Of a stretch of DNA of 64,000 nt, positions 54,074 to 64,000 are shown piece by piece. This DNA comes from Asterella californica. Lineage: Eukaryota > Streptophyta > Marchantiopsida > Marchantiales > Aytoniaceae. Made by a program: the position numbers and the translations under genes. The DNA lies in assembly GCA_036924285.1 (NCBI GenBank), contig JAYKYS010000008.1, positions 25,405,001 to 25,469,000 on the forward strand, in the 5' to 3' direction. Below the pieces are notes generated by a model. The model was not told the origin of the DNA and did not search any database. It worked only from the letters and a program-made list of their open reading frames with translations. Numbering within the stretch: the stretch's first letter is position 1; each line of letters begins with the position of its first letter.

Positions 54074-54526
54074 GGGATAATTACTTGGTCACACCCTTTG
54101 AAAACAGTTTTTGCGAAAACAGTTTTTTCTCATGGTCAAGTTTGATGTAGAAACTTTCATACTCGTTGGACAAGTTCGAGTCATTAAGAAATTAAAATCA
54201 AATATCAAAATTCATACATTATAATATTCGGTCATTTGGTTAAGATCGATACACAAATGAAGCATCGATCACTTGGATCGACCACTATCAATTCAGACTC
54301 ATTAAAAATTTCGATTAAATTTTGATCTAAACAATGTATGACCAGATTTTGTCGTTCGGGATTACACAAATCTAGTCAGATCACACATGATATCATCTCC
54401 ACGTAGGATTCCACTTCAAAGTCACTACCGGAGACCGCCATGCGGTGTAACCAAGAGAACTTGAAAAAGTCATGGGAATGACCAATAGGAAAAGATTTTC
54501 AAGGAGTGTGACCAAATAATTATCCC
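54074..54526. mobile_element. MITE-like element with about 30-bp terminal inverted repeats
   Basis: The left end GGGATAATTACTTGGTCACA at 54074 matches the reverse complement of the right end GGGATAATTATTTGGTCACA ending at 54526. The match continues through CCCTTTGAAAA / CTCCTTGAAAA, about 28 of 31 positions. No coding capacity, and no clear target duplication. Superfamily unassigned. Confidence 0.7.
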
Positions 54527-55894
54527 CCTTTAACAGATGAAGTTCCTGTGCTCTGTACTGTTGGGAAATAATAATAGTTATCATTATTTATATGTATATA
54601 ATTTATGATTATAAGGGAAGAGCTAACGGTTTTAGCTCTAAGGGAATATTTTTCCTTTTCAGATTATATGTAGTGTAAATTTTAAATTAGTCAGAAAGTT
54701 TTATACCGGAAAATCTAAAAACATAACGTTAGTTTGAAGTAGAAATTAGATTTTCAATGGTGCACATTGAAAATCCGAGTTATTTTATAAAATAGTTTTA
54801 ACTCATGATGGCTTGTAAATAGATTTACAATATTAAGCTTTAATTTATAATTTAGTTTAGGTTTGCTTTTACATTTAAGGTGGTTAAGTAATGGAGAACA
54901 GCTCATGATCTCCATCTAATGCTGTTTCTTGCTTTCAGATTTTTGGATTTAACAATACGCGTTGACATGTTTCCGTTGATAGTTTGGACTCCCTGTATAT
55001 TTACACCAATTTAATGCCAACAATTTGTGTTAAAGTAATACATGTAAAACATTAACATTAAAGCAAACCGTTTACCACTCGTTTAGCAAACTGTTTTTGC
55101 TATGCCTTAACATAGTTATACGTAAATTCGAAAACACGAAAAGGAAGAGGAGACTTTTTTGTCATGTAGCGGACAGTTAAGTAATGGTATAGCAGACGGA
55201 GCAGCTGTGAAAAGGAAGAAGGAATTGAATTAAATCTGAATTTATCGCTAACCAGTAGAGCCCCAGTTACATTGCAAGCATAGCTACTTGTTTGTAGTGA
55301 AGTGGAAACAACTATACGGTAACGAGACTAGCAAGAACCTGAGGTAAAAAGGTATTGATTTTCGAAGCGTTTTGCTCTGAAGATGTAGATGGAATGCACC
55401 AGGAATGTTTTGGTCTGAGTGTTTTGATTGTTTGCTTCCAGTAATTAATGAAGACCCCTGTTTGCGCACCACTGCGAACCAAATACTCCCTTATGCGATT
55501 AAGCCCTTATTATGATAGGATAGAGTACGTTGTATTTCTTCAACTCTAAAACCTCCGCAAAAGGACCAACAACGGATAACGATATATAGAGAGTTTCCAA
55601 GAATGCTCGTGTACTCATGCCTTCGTAAACTTCAATTTAAGATGCTATATGAAAAGTTGATAGCTGATAAAGCTTCCAAGATCTGAAAGCTTCCAACATG
55701 ATTTACATAACCGATATACGCTCTCGAGTGATCGTTCCAAGCTTTTTCCCCACTTGCTGTCGCTTTCAATAGAATAGGGACAAATTAAATACAACACATT
55801 TTCTTTAAGTAAGTTTAGCGAAGTACTTTACTCAACCGCAGTTGAAGCGAATAAGCATCCCCAATTTGCTTTAGGGATCTTTTGTTCATTTTTT
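54527..55894. other. AT-rich sequence with small hairpins
   Basis: Perfect hairpin GATTTTCAATG/CATTGAAAATC (54749-54775), and AGAGCTAA/TTAGCTCT near 54617-54640. No gene. Confidence 0.35.
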
Positions 55895-56145
55895 GTTATC
55901 AGAAAATATAAATGTGTTATATATGAATTTATAAAGTAAAATCATCTAAAAAATAAATTTGTTTGGAATGTTACAAGAAAACCAGATCGAGAGTTGTTTG
56001 CAGATCTGAAAATAACCCACAAAGCCAGCTACCGAAACTATAATGCGAGAACCTGATATCAAATAGATATTAATTTATTACCTAACCCTTCATGAAGGGT
56101 TATGTAATAAACTGAACATGCTCCAATAAGTAGGAGCAAATAGTC
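55895..56145 (-). repeat. two-hairpin dispersed repeat, copy 9
   Basis: GTTATCAGAAAATATAAATG at 55898, then a near-perfect 20-bp stem AATTTATTACCTAACCCTTC (56073) with GAAGGGTTATGTAATAAACT (56093-56112), then TGCTCC/GGAGCA. Confidence 0.65.
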
Positions 56146-58078
56146 TCGAAATAGCATCTCATGTAAAGCAACTTGTTCTCGTAGACGTTCTTCCATTTTG
56201 AGAACCATCTGGAGTCGAAAAGAGAAAAGAGAAAAGAGATATCACATTCCTATAAGAGGAGAATCGAAGGAGATAACTGTAAGTGTCTTTTCTGTCGGTC
56301 TTTTGATCCGTTGTTGGTGAGATCCCCCCTTGTTCTTTGCGGTTGCTGGGAATAAAATATTAGCGGCCTCACGCTTCAGAAAAAAACTGTCAGTGTCTTT
56401 TCTTACCAGCTTCTCTTCATTCTTCCTACTTTCTCGAGAAAATCAGAATAGAAAATGAAAGCGGGACAAAAGACTCTTTTGATGTGACCTTTTCTTGAGA
56501 CCTTGCCGTAGTCATAGAAGTACGGCCAAGAGGACGATCTGCTTTCACTCACTTCTTCGCACTTTCTCATATACACTGCCGCATGGAGTCGAGACTCGAG
56601 AATGATACTACTACTGTAGTACTTATGGCTTTTCTTGCTTTCTGTTACCTTGTGATACGAGCATGGTGTACTGTAGTATATTACAACTACCTTTGAGGCG
56701 AATGAGTGTATCGTCATTCGTCTTCTTCCTCGGGGAATCTCCTTTCACTGGACCTCGAAGAGTGTCCTCAACAAAAGGAAAACATTTGGGGATGTGCTTC
56801 ACACTTTACTGGCTCTATAATCAAGGTTCAAGTCATGGGCAGATATTAATGATCGTCGTAATGGTGATCTGACTTTTACTCAGGTTCCTTTTTCTTTCAC
56901 TCGGTTCATTACTTGGACATGTTGTAAAATCTACAACCGCATCTTACCCTTGAGGTGGAAATCAACAACTACATTTTCCTGCAGGTTATGGTTCTGATAA
57001 TCTCTTCCAGATCGTGATGGTTTAATGTTGAGATTAAGAGTCTACTTTGAATTATTTCAAAAGATGCTGTTGTGGAACATTAGTGAGTGTTCAAAGCTAA
57101 GAGAAAAGATTCTCTAATGTCCAGAAGTGAAACAGCAGTAGTTTTTTCAAGGGCAGCTTTGTATAGAACCGTAAATCGTTTATCACTATATATATAATCG
57201 ATGTAATAATTGTAACTTTAAATATAAAATATTTTTTGAATTAAAATGAATAATATAAATACTACACTACTTTGTTACAAAATATTACAACCGAATTCAA
57301 AGAAAATGATAAAAAAACGCATGGTGTTTTCTTACTGGCACCTCCGAGTGCTCATAAGAAACGTCCGTGGACTCTTGGCACTCGCCCAGGACGAGGAATA
57401 TTACTTCAAGATTTCAGTTTTGACACGCCCTATTTGACCACCTTACGGCGAAAATAACGACGATAAAGAGATTAAACGATAGAGATAAAGACGATAAACT
57501 CTTACTTGACATCCAGAAATCATTGTAGCCCTCCTCAAACATGAACTCCCTTCGCCCTCACCGCTGTATAAAGTTTACAGAGAGACGATTGGTTGCAATG
57601 AAAAGTTTTTACAACCCGTGATCCACACCCTTATTCGTTGCACAAAATGATTAATCTTTTGAAGATCTGCTTTACTTTCCAATATTTAGTGTTCAGAAAA
57701 TAAAATTGAAGTCCTCTTTGGTCTACTAAATAAACAAATAATTGCGCTTTTTATACAGTTGATTTCCCTTCTACTCTATGCACACATTAATAAACACCTG
57801 ATTGGTCTCTCTAATATATGCCAAAGAACTCTTCCTTTACTCCACTCTCACTGATGTACTATTGCTTCCACGTAAGAATGTAGAGTTCCATTTTGATGCC
57901 AATGGCTCTGGAGAGTAGAGCCGATAAATGAATAACAGACCACGTTTCAAGCTTTGGTTGGAACTTTGAAACAGTTGCTTGCCAACCATTATATAATTAC
58001 TACTTGAAGTGGAAAGGACCCCAAATCCTAACTCACATCATGTTATTATCATATTTATGGTTATTTAGTTAACCAGAC
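56146..58078. other. no gene recognised
   Basis: A possible MITE 3' end (CACCTCCGAG...TTTTGACACGCCC, 57345-57431) resembles the 33191 family but lacks a firm left end. Otherwise AT-rich sequence. Confidence 0.3.
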
Positions 58079-58132
58079 GTTTAATTTAATACCTAACCCT
58101 TCCAGCAGGAAGGGTTAGGTATTAAATTAAAC
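58079..58132. repeat. perfect 25-bp stem, 4-nt loop hairpin
   Basis: Left arm 58079-58103 and right arm 58108-58132 are exact reverse complements around loop AGCA. The core CTAACCCTTCC/GGAAGGGTTAG is the stem of the dispersed two-hairpin repeats, here without any mismatch. Confidence 0.95.
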
Positions 58133-59300
58133 TTAGAGGTAAATTAATGGACTAAGAGGTTCTGCTTCTCGGACTTGTACTTTCTGAAGCGCGGCAGTGG
58201 AGTGTCGACTTACGATTTATTTTTTGCTTTCCTTGTGTTTCCTGGCATGGGCTAATATATAATTTTTTATAATATTTTTATTATTTACACTCACTTGGTG
58301 TATACTTTTTATTTAACACTTATAACAGACAAATAAACTCGAACTGAGAAGTACTAAATAAATAATCAACGTAATATTCAATTACTATATAAATTTAGTG
58401 TATCATATTTAGAGTGACTATATTCAACTAAACTCTTTTAAGAATTTAGACAAACTAAATTGGGCTGTCTGACTTGTTCAAGAGAGTCAATTCGACACAC
58501 AAATAATATAAATATTTCTTTTGACCCAAAAATACAACATAAAACACAGATTTGTCTAACAGAATGTTTTTAAAACCTTGACCTGCACCAATAGCCATCT
58601 GACATTTTCCCCTACATCGGCGATTTTCTTCTTCTTTCCCTCAGCTGGAAAGTTGATGGAGCATGGTTATTATTCTCTTGTGAGCACCGTTGGAACGAAA
58701 ACATCGAGACTGAAGAGGTCACCTGTTACTGATACTTTACTGTAATGCGGGGCATATATCACATGGATTGAGTTGACTTGGGTGTGGAAATCGCATCACA
58801 TGATGCCTGAGCGGAAACGTAGCCGAGGATCCAGATTAGCGACTTTTGGTTTGAGGGTTTGGCTGTTACCCTTGAATTAGAAGCTAATGCATGGCACCTA
58901 CAGAATGTTCCCTCTACAATACACACTTTAGAATTTCCCTTGCCTTGTTGACTAATGATGTCACTAATCACTATCGCAAGTCCTGTTTGCGTTAGTGATC
59001 AGTAGTGACAGCACAAGAGAACAATCCACTCGAGATCCAAGACTCAACCTCCTGATTCCGTGAGGAATGTTTGACACTGATCACCCATTATCGACAAGCA
59101 ACCCGCATGCATTATTCACTCACCTTTTTTCATCAGACTCCTCACTCATGGGTAAACTCTATCTTTCTACTTGCTTCAAGAGCCGGTTAATCAACTTATC
59201 TTTGAGTGACGTCTTCTTATCTTTTGCTGGTTGGCTCGTGCTCTTGTCCTGGCGAACCCGGCTGAAACCATGTGTCCACTCTGTTTATTAATTTATTGAT
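58133..59300. other. no gene recognised
   Basis: AT-rich sequence. ORFs at 58759-58971 (-) and 59067-59291 (+) have no motif. Confidence 0.3.
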
Positions 59301-59358
59301 TTGAGTTTAGTGGAAGACATGCTCTTCAACCCCTGAGCATATGTTCCACTAAACTCAA
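59301..59358. repeat. short hairpin with 24-nt arms
   Basis: The arm TTGAGTTTAGTGGAA... (59301-59324) pairs with ...TTCCACTAAACTCAA (59335-59358), about 21 of 24 positions, with a 10-nt loop. It is unrelated in sequence to the CTAACCC hairpins. Confidence 0.75.
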
Positions 59359-60010
59359 TTATGTTTCAGCGAGTCAGACAGGAAGAGATGCAGAAGGATA
59401 TCTGAAACGAGTGACGAGAGGGTACATATATCTCGTAACAACACCAAAGTGCACGAGAGCGACCGACAATCAAAGTTCGAAGCATGAGTGAACCTTCATG
59501 TACTTCAGTTTGAGTCTTTTCTATGAACTCATTCTCCTCGGCGAATGGACCAACATCCTTGGTGAATAATAATATCCGAGATCAGAAATACACGAGTGTA
59601 TATCCTTTGATATTTCCACTTACGCAAACTAGAAAGTCCCGCCATGGAAAATCCATCGGACAGGTGGTACCCCCAGAAAACCAACCCAACTTGTACCTGC
59701 AACGATGCTCCATATATCTTAGAAGAGGGTATTTCTACTTTGGGTTACTGAACCGACCTCTCAAGTATAGGCAGAGGTGGAGCTGGAGAAGCCAAGGCAT
59801 AGCATAGGGAGGTAACTAGAGATAAAAAGCTTGGAACTGCAGTGGGACTAAATCGAAGATGTACCTCGATTAGTAGTTAATATGATATGCATGCTTCGTG
59901 AAAGTACAGGTGCTAAACTACAATATATGGGGTTACTAGGAAGTTTATCGCCAGAGTTTGACCCTCTATACTGAGGTTTCTCTTCAGCTCCATCCATATA
60001 GGGGAGGGAG
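59359..60010. other. no gene recognised
   Basis: A 94-codon ORF at 59523-59807 has no motif and is probably chance. Confidence 0.3.
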
Positions 60011-60380
60011 GATATTATTCACCTCATGTACACTTAGAAATATACATTAATTTATGTTCTAACTCTTCCGAAAAGACGAGTTAGAACATAAATTAATTTT
60101 CTCACAGAATGATGCAATTTGAAAATTACTGTCTCGAATTTATATCTCAACAACGCATCAGGTCTCACTTATGGTTTATATCTAGATCAGTTGGTTACTC
60201 AGAGACTGTTTAACATATATTATTTATGAATTAAAATTTGATTTTTACAATATATTTTTTATATTTTTACACATTTTCTGATAAATTCGATTTTATAATA
60301 ATTTATTATTATATATAGTTATAATATTTACATGTTTTCTGATAAAAGAAAACGGAACTTACTGTCCAAGGCCGTGGGAA
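60011..60380 (+). repeat. two-hairpin dispersed repeat, copy 10
   Basis: Stem ATTAATTTATGTTCTAACTC (60046) with GAGTTAGAACATAAATTAAT (to 60097), AACGCATCAGG, CACTTATGG, and TTTTCTGATAAAAGAAAACG at 60341. It matches 37165-37500 block by block. Confidence 0.75.
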
Positions 60381-61332
60381 AGGATATTTACCTAGGTTAT
60401 ATACCCTTCCACCCGTGGAGTGCCTCTAATAGAAACAGTTGCACCACTCTTATATCAGTCATTCATATGAATGACCTTTATATCTAGTTCTGTTCAGGCT
60501 GACTACTTTTCCTTTTGAATCAGTCAGACTGTAAGGGGTTCTGAAAAGCAACTAAAATGGTGTCATGGTTTGGTTTGCGTGTCATGTGAAATCATTAGCT
60601 TAGTTTGGTTTTTAGGTAGCGAAGGAAAAAAGTAGTTGGGATGGGTATGCCAAAGATAAAGAGAGTGGGAACAGAGTGAGAAAAACTTGTAAGTCTTCAT
60701 TGTCACATTTCCTGCATATCATCCACCAGATTCTCTCTGAAGTCCACGTTGTATGTCGACTCATCACATCCTGGGTTGAAAAAGACCCCAAGGAAAAGTG
60801 TAACTTGCGGAGAAATTATTTAAATTATAACCAAACTTTTCCTTACGAAGGTTTATTTCACTCGTTCATAACAAGGCTAAAATAATATGCATGCAACATG
60901 AACTGAAAAATGCCGGCAAGAAGAATGAGGACAATCAATGAAATAGAAAAGAATTGTGGGGAGGATTGGCTGAGATTACGGAGGAGAGTCAAAGTTGGTC
61001 AATTGACGAGAAAATTCTCTTATGTTGTATGTAGTTTAAAAAAATACCTGTTAAATAAAACAATATGGAAATTTATTATTAATAATAACATCAAAATATG
61101 AATATAATACAAAGCAACAGATTCTCGGAACATAATCCATAAGGAAAGCACGTAAAAACATACTTAAAAAACTATAAGTTCGAGAATCGTATCAAAAAGA
61201 AATATCAATTAAAATCGAAATATTATTAATCATGTAACTCTCTTCGCAAAAAAAGTTAAGCAACCAATGAACGAGGATGTTTGCCTCTTTCCTCTTGGAA
61301 GAATGAATAATATGTATCTAAACTGCATATAA
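60381..61332. other. no gene recognised
   Basis: AT-rich sequence. A degenerate hairpin copy (AACTCTCTTCGC, CTTTCCTCTTGGAAGA) may be present at 61240-61305. Confidence 0.3.
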
Positions 61333-62171
61333 TGTTTAGGTTAACCACTTGGGACACCCAATATCAATGTCCTGTAAGCCGGCCTGTCTCTCACCCAGGG
61401 GTACCTCAGATGACTAGGATTACTAGTGCACCTTAATTACAAAGATTCTATCATACCCATGCTCACTTCACTCAACACTCTGACCCGTATGGTCACATCG
61501 GTCCCTCTAATAGCGTTCCTGCAAACAAGTTCTAACCCCGCCCTCCACATTGCATCACATAGTACTCAAGGACTCCCAAGGTCTCCAATGCTCACTTTAC
61601 TTATAGACATGAAAATGAGAGTGTCTTCCACCTTCTCAACTCCTCCTTATATACTCTACAACTTCTTACCGTGGTAATTTTCACTAAGTTACGTTACCTC
61701 ATGGTAAGTGCGCAATCCAAAATAGTAAAACTTCTAAAGGCTACTAAGACTTAAGAATAGCACACACATTACTTGTTCTACTTTACTAAAGTAAGAGATT
61801 CTCCTACTTTAGCTTTTGTAAAGTGTTAACTTTCCACGCTATCCAGTCGAAAGACGACAACACACTAATACGTCTTTTGAGGAGCATCTTTAGATCTTTG
61901 TGCATGACTTTTCATCATGCATCCAATCAGCGATGGTCAACAAAGTCACATACTTTTGGAAAGCATATTTAGAGCTCCGCACTTGTCCTATAGTGCCATA
62001 GTGGAACCTCTAATAGTTTCCTCAACTTAGTTATAACTATCTCAGCTAGTTATGACTACTTTTGATCACTCTAAATTTAGATCTTCAAACTAGAGTAACC
62101 TTTAAGATAGTCATACCTAATGAAATGTATATAAGCATACACACAAATAATGGGATACTTGTGGTGTGACA
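61333..62171 (-). repeat. 3' LTR of the right-edge gypsy element (left end approximate)
   Basis: The inner end TGTCACACCACAAG starts at 62171 on the minus strand, right after a GGGGGTAAA polypurine tract. CCTGTCTCTCACCCAGGGGT at 61384 matches the left-edge LTR. TATATAAG on the minus strand at 61653-61646 is a promoter candidate. The far end cannot be fixed because its partner LTR is off-window. Confidence 0.7.
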
Positions 62172-62184
62172 TTTACCCCCAGAC

Positions 62185-64000
62185 TTAATTTTCACTCCGT
62201 CCTCGGAGTGAAGTATCACGTTGATGGAACTTCTTTAGCTTGTCGTGGTTCACTCGGTCGAAGAACGTACCACTCCTTTCTTGAAGATCGTAGGTGCCAT
62301 TACTCCACACTTTGGAGATGATGAAAGGTCCAAAATATCGACGTAAGAATTTCTTTTGAACTCGCTTGTGCCTAATAGCATCCCATAACATCACCCACTC
62401 ACCCTCTTGAAATGGCTGTAACTTCGTTTTGTTCTTCGCCAAGCGCTTGTCATAGCTCTTCTTCTGTTGTAGCTGAGCCATCTCAATTCGTTGAGCTGCG
62501 TCGTCTCTATTCTCCTCCAGCTCCAACAAGGTTTCTCCCCTCTCTTTCTCAGCTATTGGACCACCCTTTCTCTTCAGTCCAGCTTGCAAGGTCTGAAAGG
62601 TTGTTAGGTCGAACTGGATTGGTAATCTTGATTCCAACCCATACACCATCTTGAAAGGTGAATATCCCGTAGACGTCTTCACTGTTGTACGATACTCCCA
62701 TAGAACCGCATGAAGACGCTTGTCCCAGTTGTGTTTGGCCCCTTCCATGTCAGCATCCTTTGCTAACATTTGACACAAGGTAAAGTTTGTCCTCTCTACC
62801 AAACCGTTTGAACTAGGTTTATATGAAGTAGTAACCCTCTGAGAAATGGAGAAGTGGGTGCACATAGCAGTAGTCATACCACTCACAAATTCTCGACCCC
62901 TATCAGAAACTAACTCCAGAGGACATCCAAACCTAGTAATGATCCGTTCGTACAGAAATCTACCCACCTCTACTTCTCCAATAGTTATAAGAGGTCTAGC
63001 TTCTACCCACTTCGTAAGATAATCTGTGGCTACAACAATATACTTATTGTTGCGAGGGGTGCGATTCAAAGGCCCAACAAAATCTATTCCCCATTTCTCG
63101 AAAGGTCCAAGAACCGGAATAGATCTAAGAGGAGTGGAAACACTAGATTTGATAGCGAAAGCTTGACAAACATCACAGGTTTTACAATACGTCAAGCAAT
63201 CTCTAAACATCCCCCTCCAGTGATATCCCGCGTCGAGTATCTTATGAGCCGTCAGCTTGCCTGCGAAATGTCCTCCACATACTGGACCGTCGTGGAATTC
63301 TTCCATGAGTCGTAGAGACTCCTCCTTGCTCGCAGCTCTTCTCAGGACCCCATCAACTCCTTCACGGAATAACACACCTTCCACCACCGAGTAAGGTTGA
63401 CTTCGTTTCACCAATGCCTTCTTCTCTCTGGTCCGCATCCCATCTGGATAGACACTTTCCGTAACAAAATCCCAAATTTCTTGATATTCTATTGGGATAA
63501 TAGAGTTGCTCAAGACCATCAAATCTTCGTCAGGAAAGGTGTCATCCACCGGCTCCTCTCCATCGCCATCGTAAGCTCTAGATAACAAATCTGCATTCGC
63601 GTGTTTCTTCCCTGGTCGATCACAGATCTCATAGTCGTACTCTGACAATAAGAGCTTCCACCTTGCTAATCGTCCTTCAACCATAGGTTTATTGAAGATG
63701 TACTTCAATGCCTTATGATCTGTAACGATAGTGAACTTGCCTCCTATGAGATAATGTCGAAATTTTCTCAAAGCATAGATCACTGCTAATCCTTCTCTCT
63801 CTGTCACAGAATAATTTCTCTCTGCCTTGACCATTTGCCGACTAGCATATGCGATAGGATGATCTCTACCTTCAACATCATACTGACTTAAAGTACATCC
63901 TACTGCTATATTTGAAGCATCCGTATATAGAATAAACTGTTTATTCCAATCGGGCTTAACCAAGATCGGAGCTGAAGTAAGAGCTTTCTTCAGTTCCTCA
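62185..64000 (-). CDS. gypsy pol C-terminal part: RNase H and integrase (partial)
   Basis: A minus-strand frame is open from the window edge (the part before the first in-window Met reads EELKKALTSAPILVK, the end of RT) to the stop at 62187-62185. Counting from Met at 63963: RNase H about 10-125 with Asp15 (LYTDAS), Glu57 and DHKALK; the integrase zinc finger near 228-266 (H..H, CKTCDVC); integrase D294, D354 and E390 (GIDFVGP, SDRGREF, NGLVERTN), with 35 residues between the last two; and a C-terminal GPFIISKVWSNGTYDLQ segment. There are no stops or missing catalytic residues, so this copy looks intact in the visible part. Confidence 0.93.
   Translation of the reverse strand, partial: EELKKALTSAPILVKPDWNKQFILYTDASNIAVGCTLSQYDVEGRDHPIAYASRQMVKAERNYSVTEREGLAVIYALRKFRHYLIGGKFTIVTDHKALKYIFNKPMVEGRLARWKLLLSEYDYEICDRPGKKHANADLLSRAYDGDGEEPVDDTFPDEDLMVLSNSIIPIEYQEIWDFVTESVYPDGMRTREKKALVKRSQPYSVVEGVLFREGVDGVLRRAASKEESLRLMEEFHDGPVCGGHFAGKLTAHKILDAGYHWRGMFRDCLTYCKTCDVCQAFAIKSSVSTPLRSIPVLGPFEKWGIDFVGPLNRTPRNNKYIVVATDYLTKWVEARPLITIGEVEVGRFLYERIITRFGCPLELVSDRGREFVSGMTTAMCTHFSISQRVTTSYKPSSNGLVERTNFTLCQMLAKDADMEGAKHNWDKRLHAVLWEYRTTVKTSTGYSPFKMVYGLESRLPIQFDLTTFQTLQAGLKRKGGPIAEKERGETLLELEENRDDAAQRIEMAQLQQKKSYDKRLAKNKTKLQPFQEGEWVMLWDAIRHKRVQKKFLRRYFGPFIISKVWSNGTYDLQERSGTFFDRVNHDKLKKFHQRDTSLRGRSEN

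Noticed and set aside
59301..59358. microRNA precursor
   Set aside because: The loop is only 10 nt and the total 58 nt, too short for a typical plant precursor; no expression evidence. Kept only as a hairpin.

Overview
The window looks like repeat-dominated nuclear DNA of a plant. Evidence: Ty3/gypsy and Ty1/copia elements, two of them with the plant-typical initiator-Met primer site TGGTATCAGAGC, a PIF/Harbinger element, a MULE-type transposase relic, GT-AG introns, and long AT-rich gene-free DNA. A non-seed land plant (bryophyte or lycophyte grade) would fit, but the sequence alone does not name a species. I see no convincing ordinary host gene, rRNA, functional tRNA or CRISPR array.

Layout. 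1-2036: 5' part of a minus-strand gypsy element (LTR, primer site, leader repeats, start of gag). 2037-14160: an unrecognised coding region split by a young full-length gypsy element (2534-11240, identical-length LTRs), then coiled-coil and acidic ORFs and a GGAAGAC-rich tract. 14400-20500: a badly decayed minus-strand gypsy relic with two blocks of tandem repeats. 20978-27278: a complete but mutated minus-strand copia element with a perfect GTCTA target duplication. 27284-42800: AT-rich DNA with MITEs, a dispersed two-hairpin repeat family, a tRNA-like Pol III unit and a MULE transposase relic. 42808-51626: an 8.8-kb PIF/Harbinger element. 51632-61300: more AT-rich DNA with one MITE and several hairpins. 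About 61330-64000: 3' half of another minus-strand gypsy element, running off the window.

Two things stand out. First, the young gypsy element joins its protease frame to its RT/RNase H/integrase frame through what looks like a textbook -1 frameshift signal: an in-phase GGGTTTT heptamer, a 6-nt spacer and a 12-bp stem with one mismatch. Second, the Harbinger element carries the usual transposase and SANT/Myb-like partner plus an intron-containing FCP1/NIF-type HAD phosphatase-like gene. Its non-coding gaps and introns, but not its exons, are packed with arrays of one short word, CGCACT/AGTGCG, in three different repeat periods.

The transposons explain most coding potential. The gypsy and copia ORFs supply gag, protease, integrase, RT and RNase H for their own copying. 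The Harbinger transposase and its DNA-binding partner would act on the 16-bp terminal repeats, and a nearby 369-bp MITE with nearly the same terminal repeats (33191-33559) may be a passenger of the same family.
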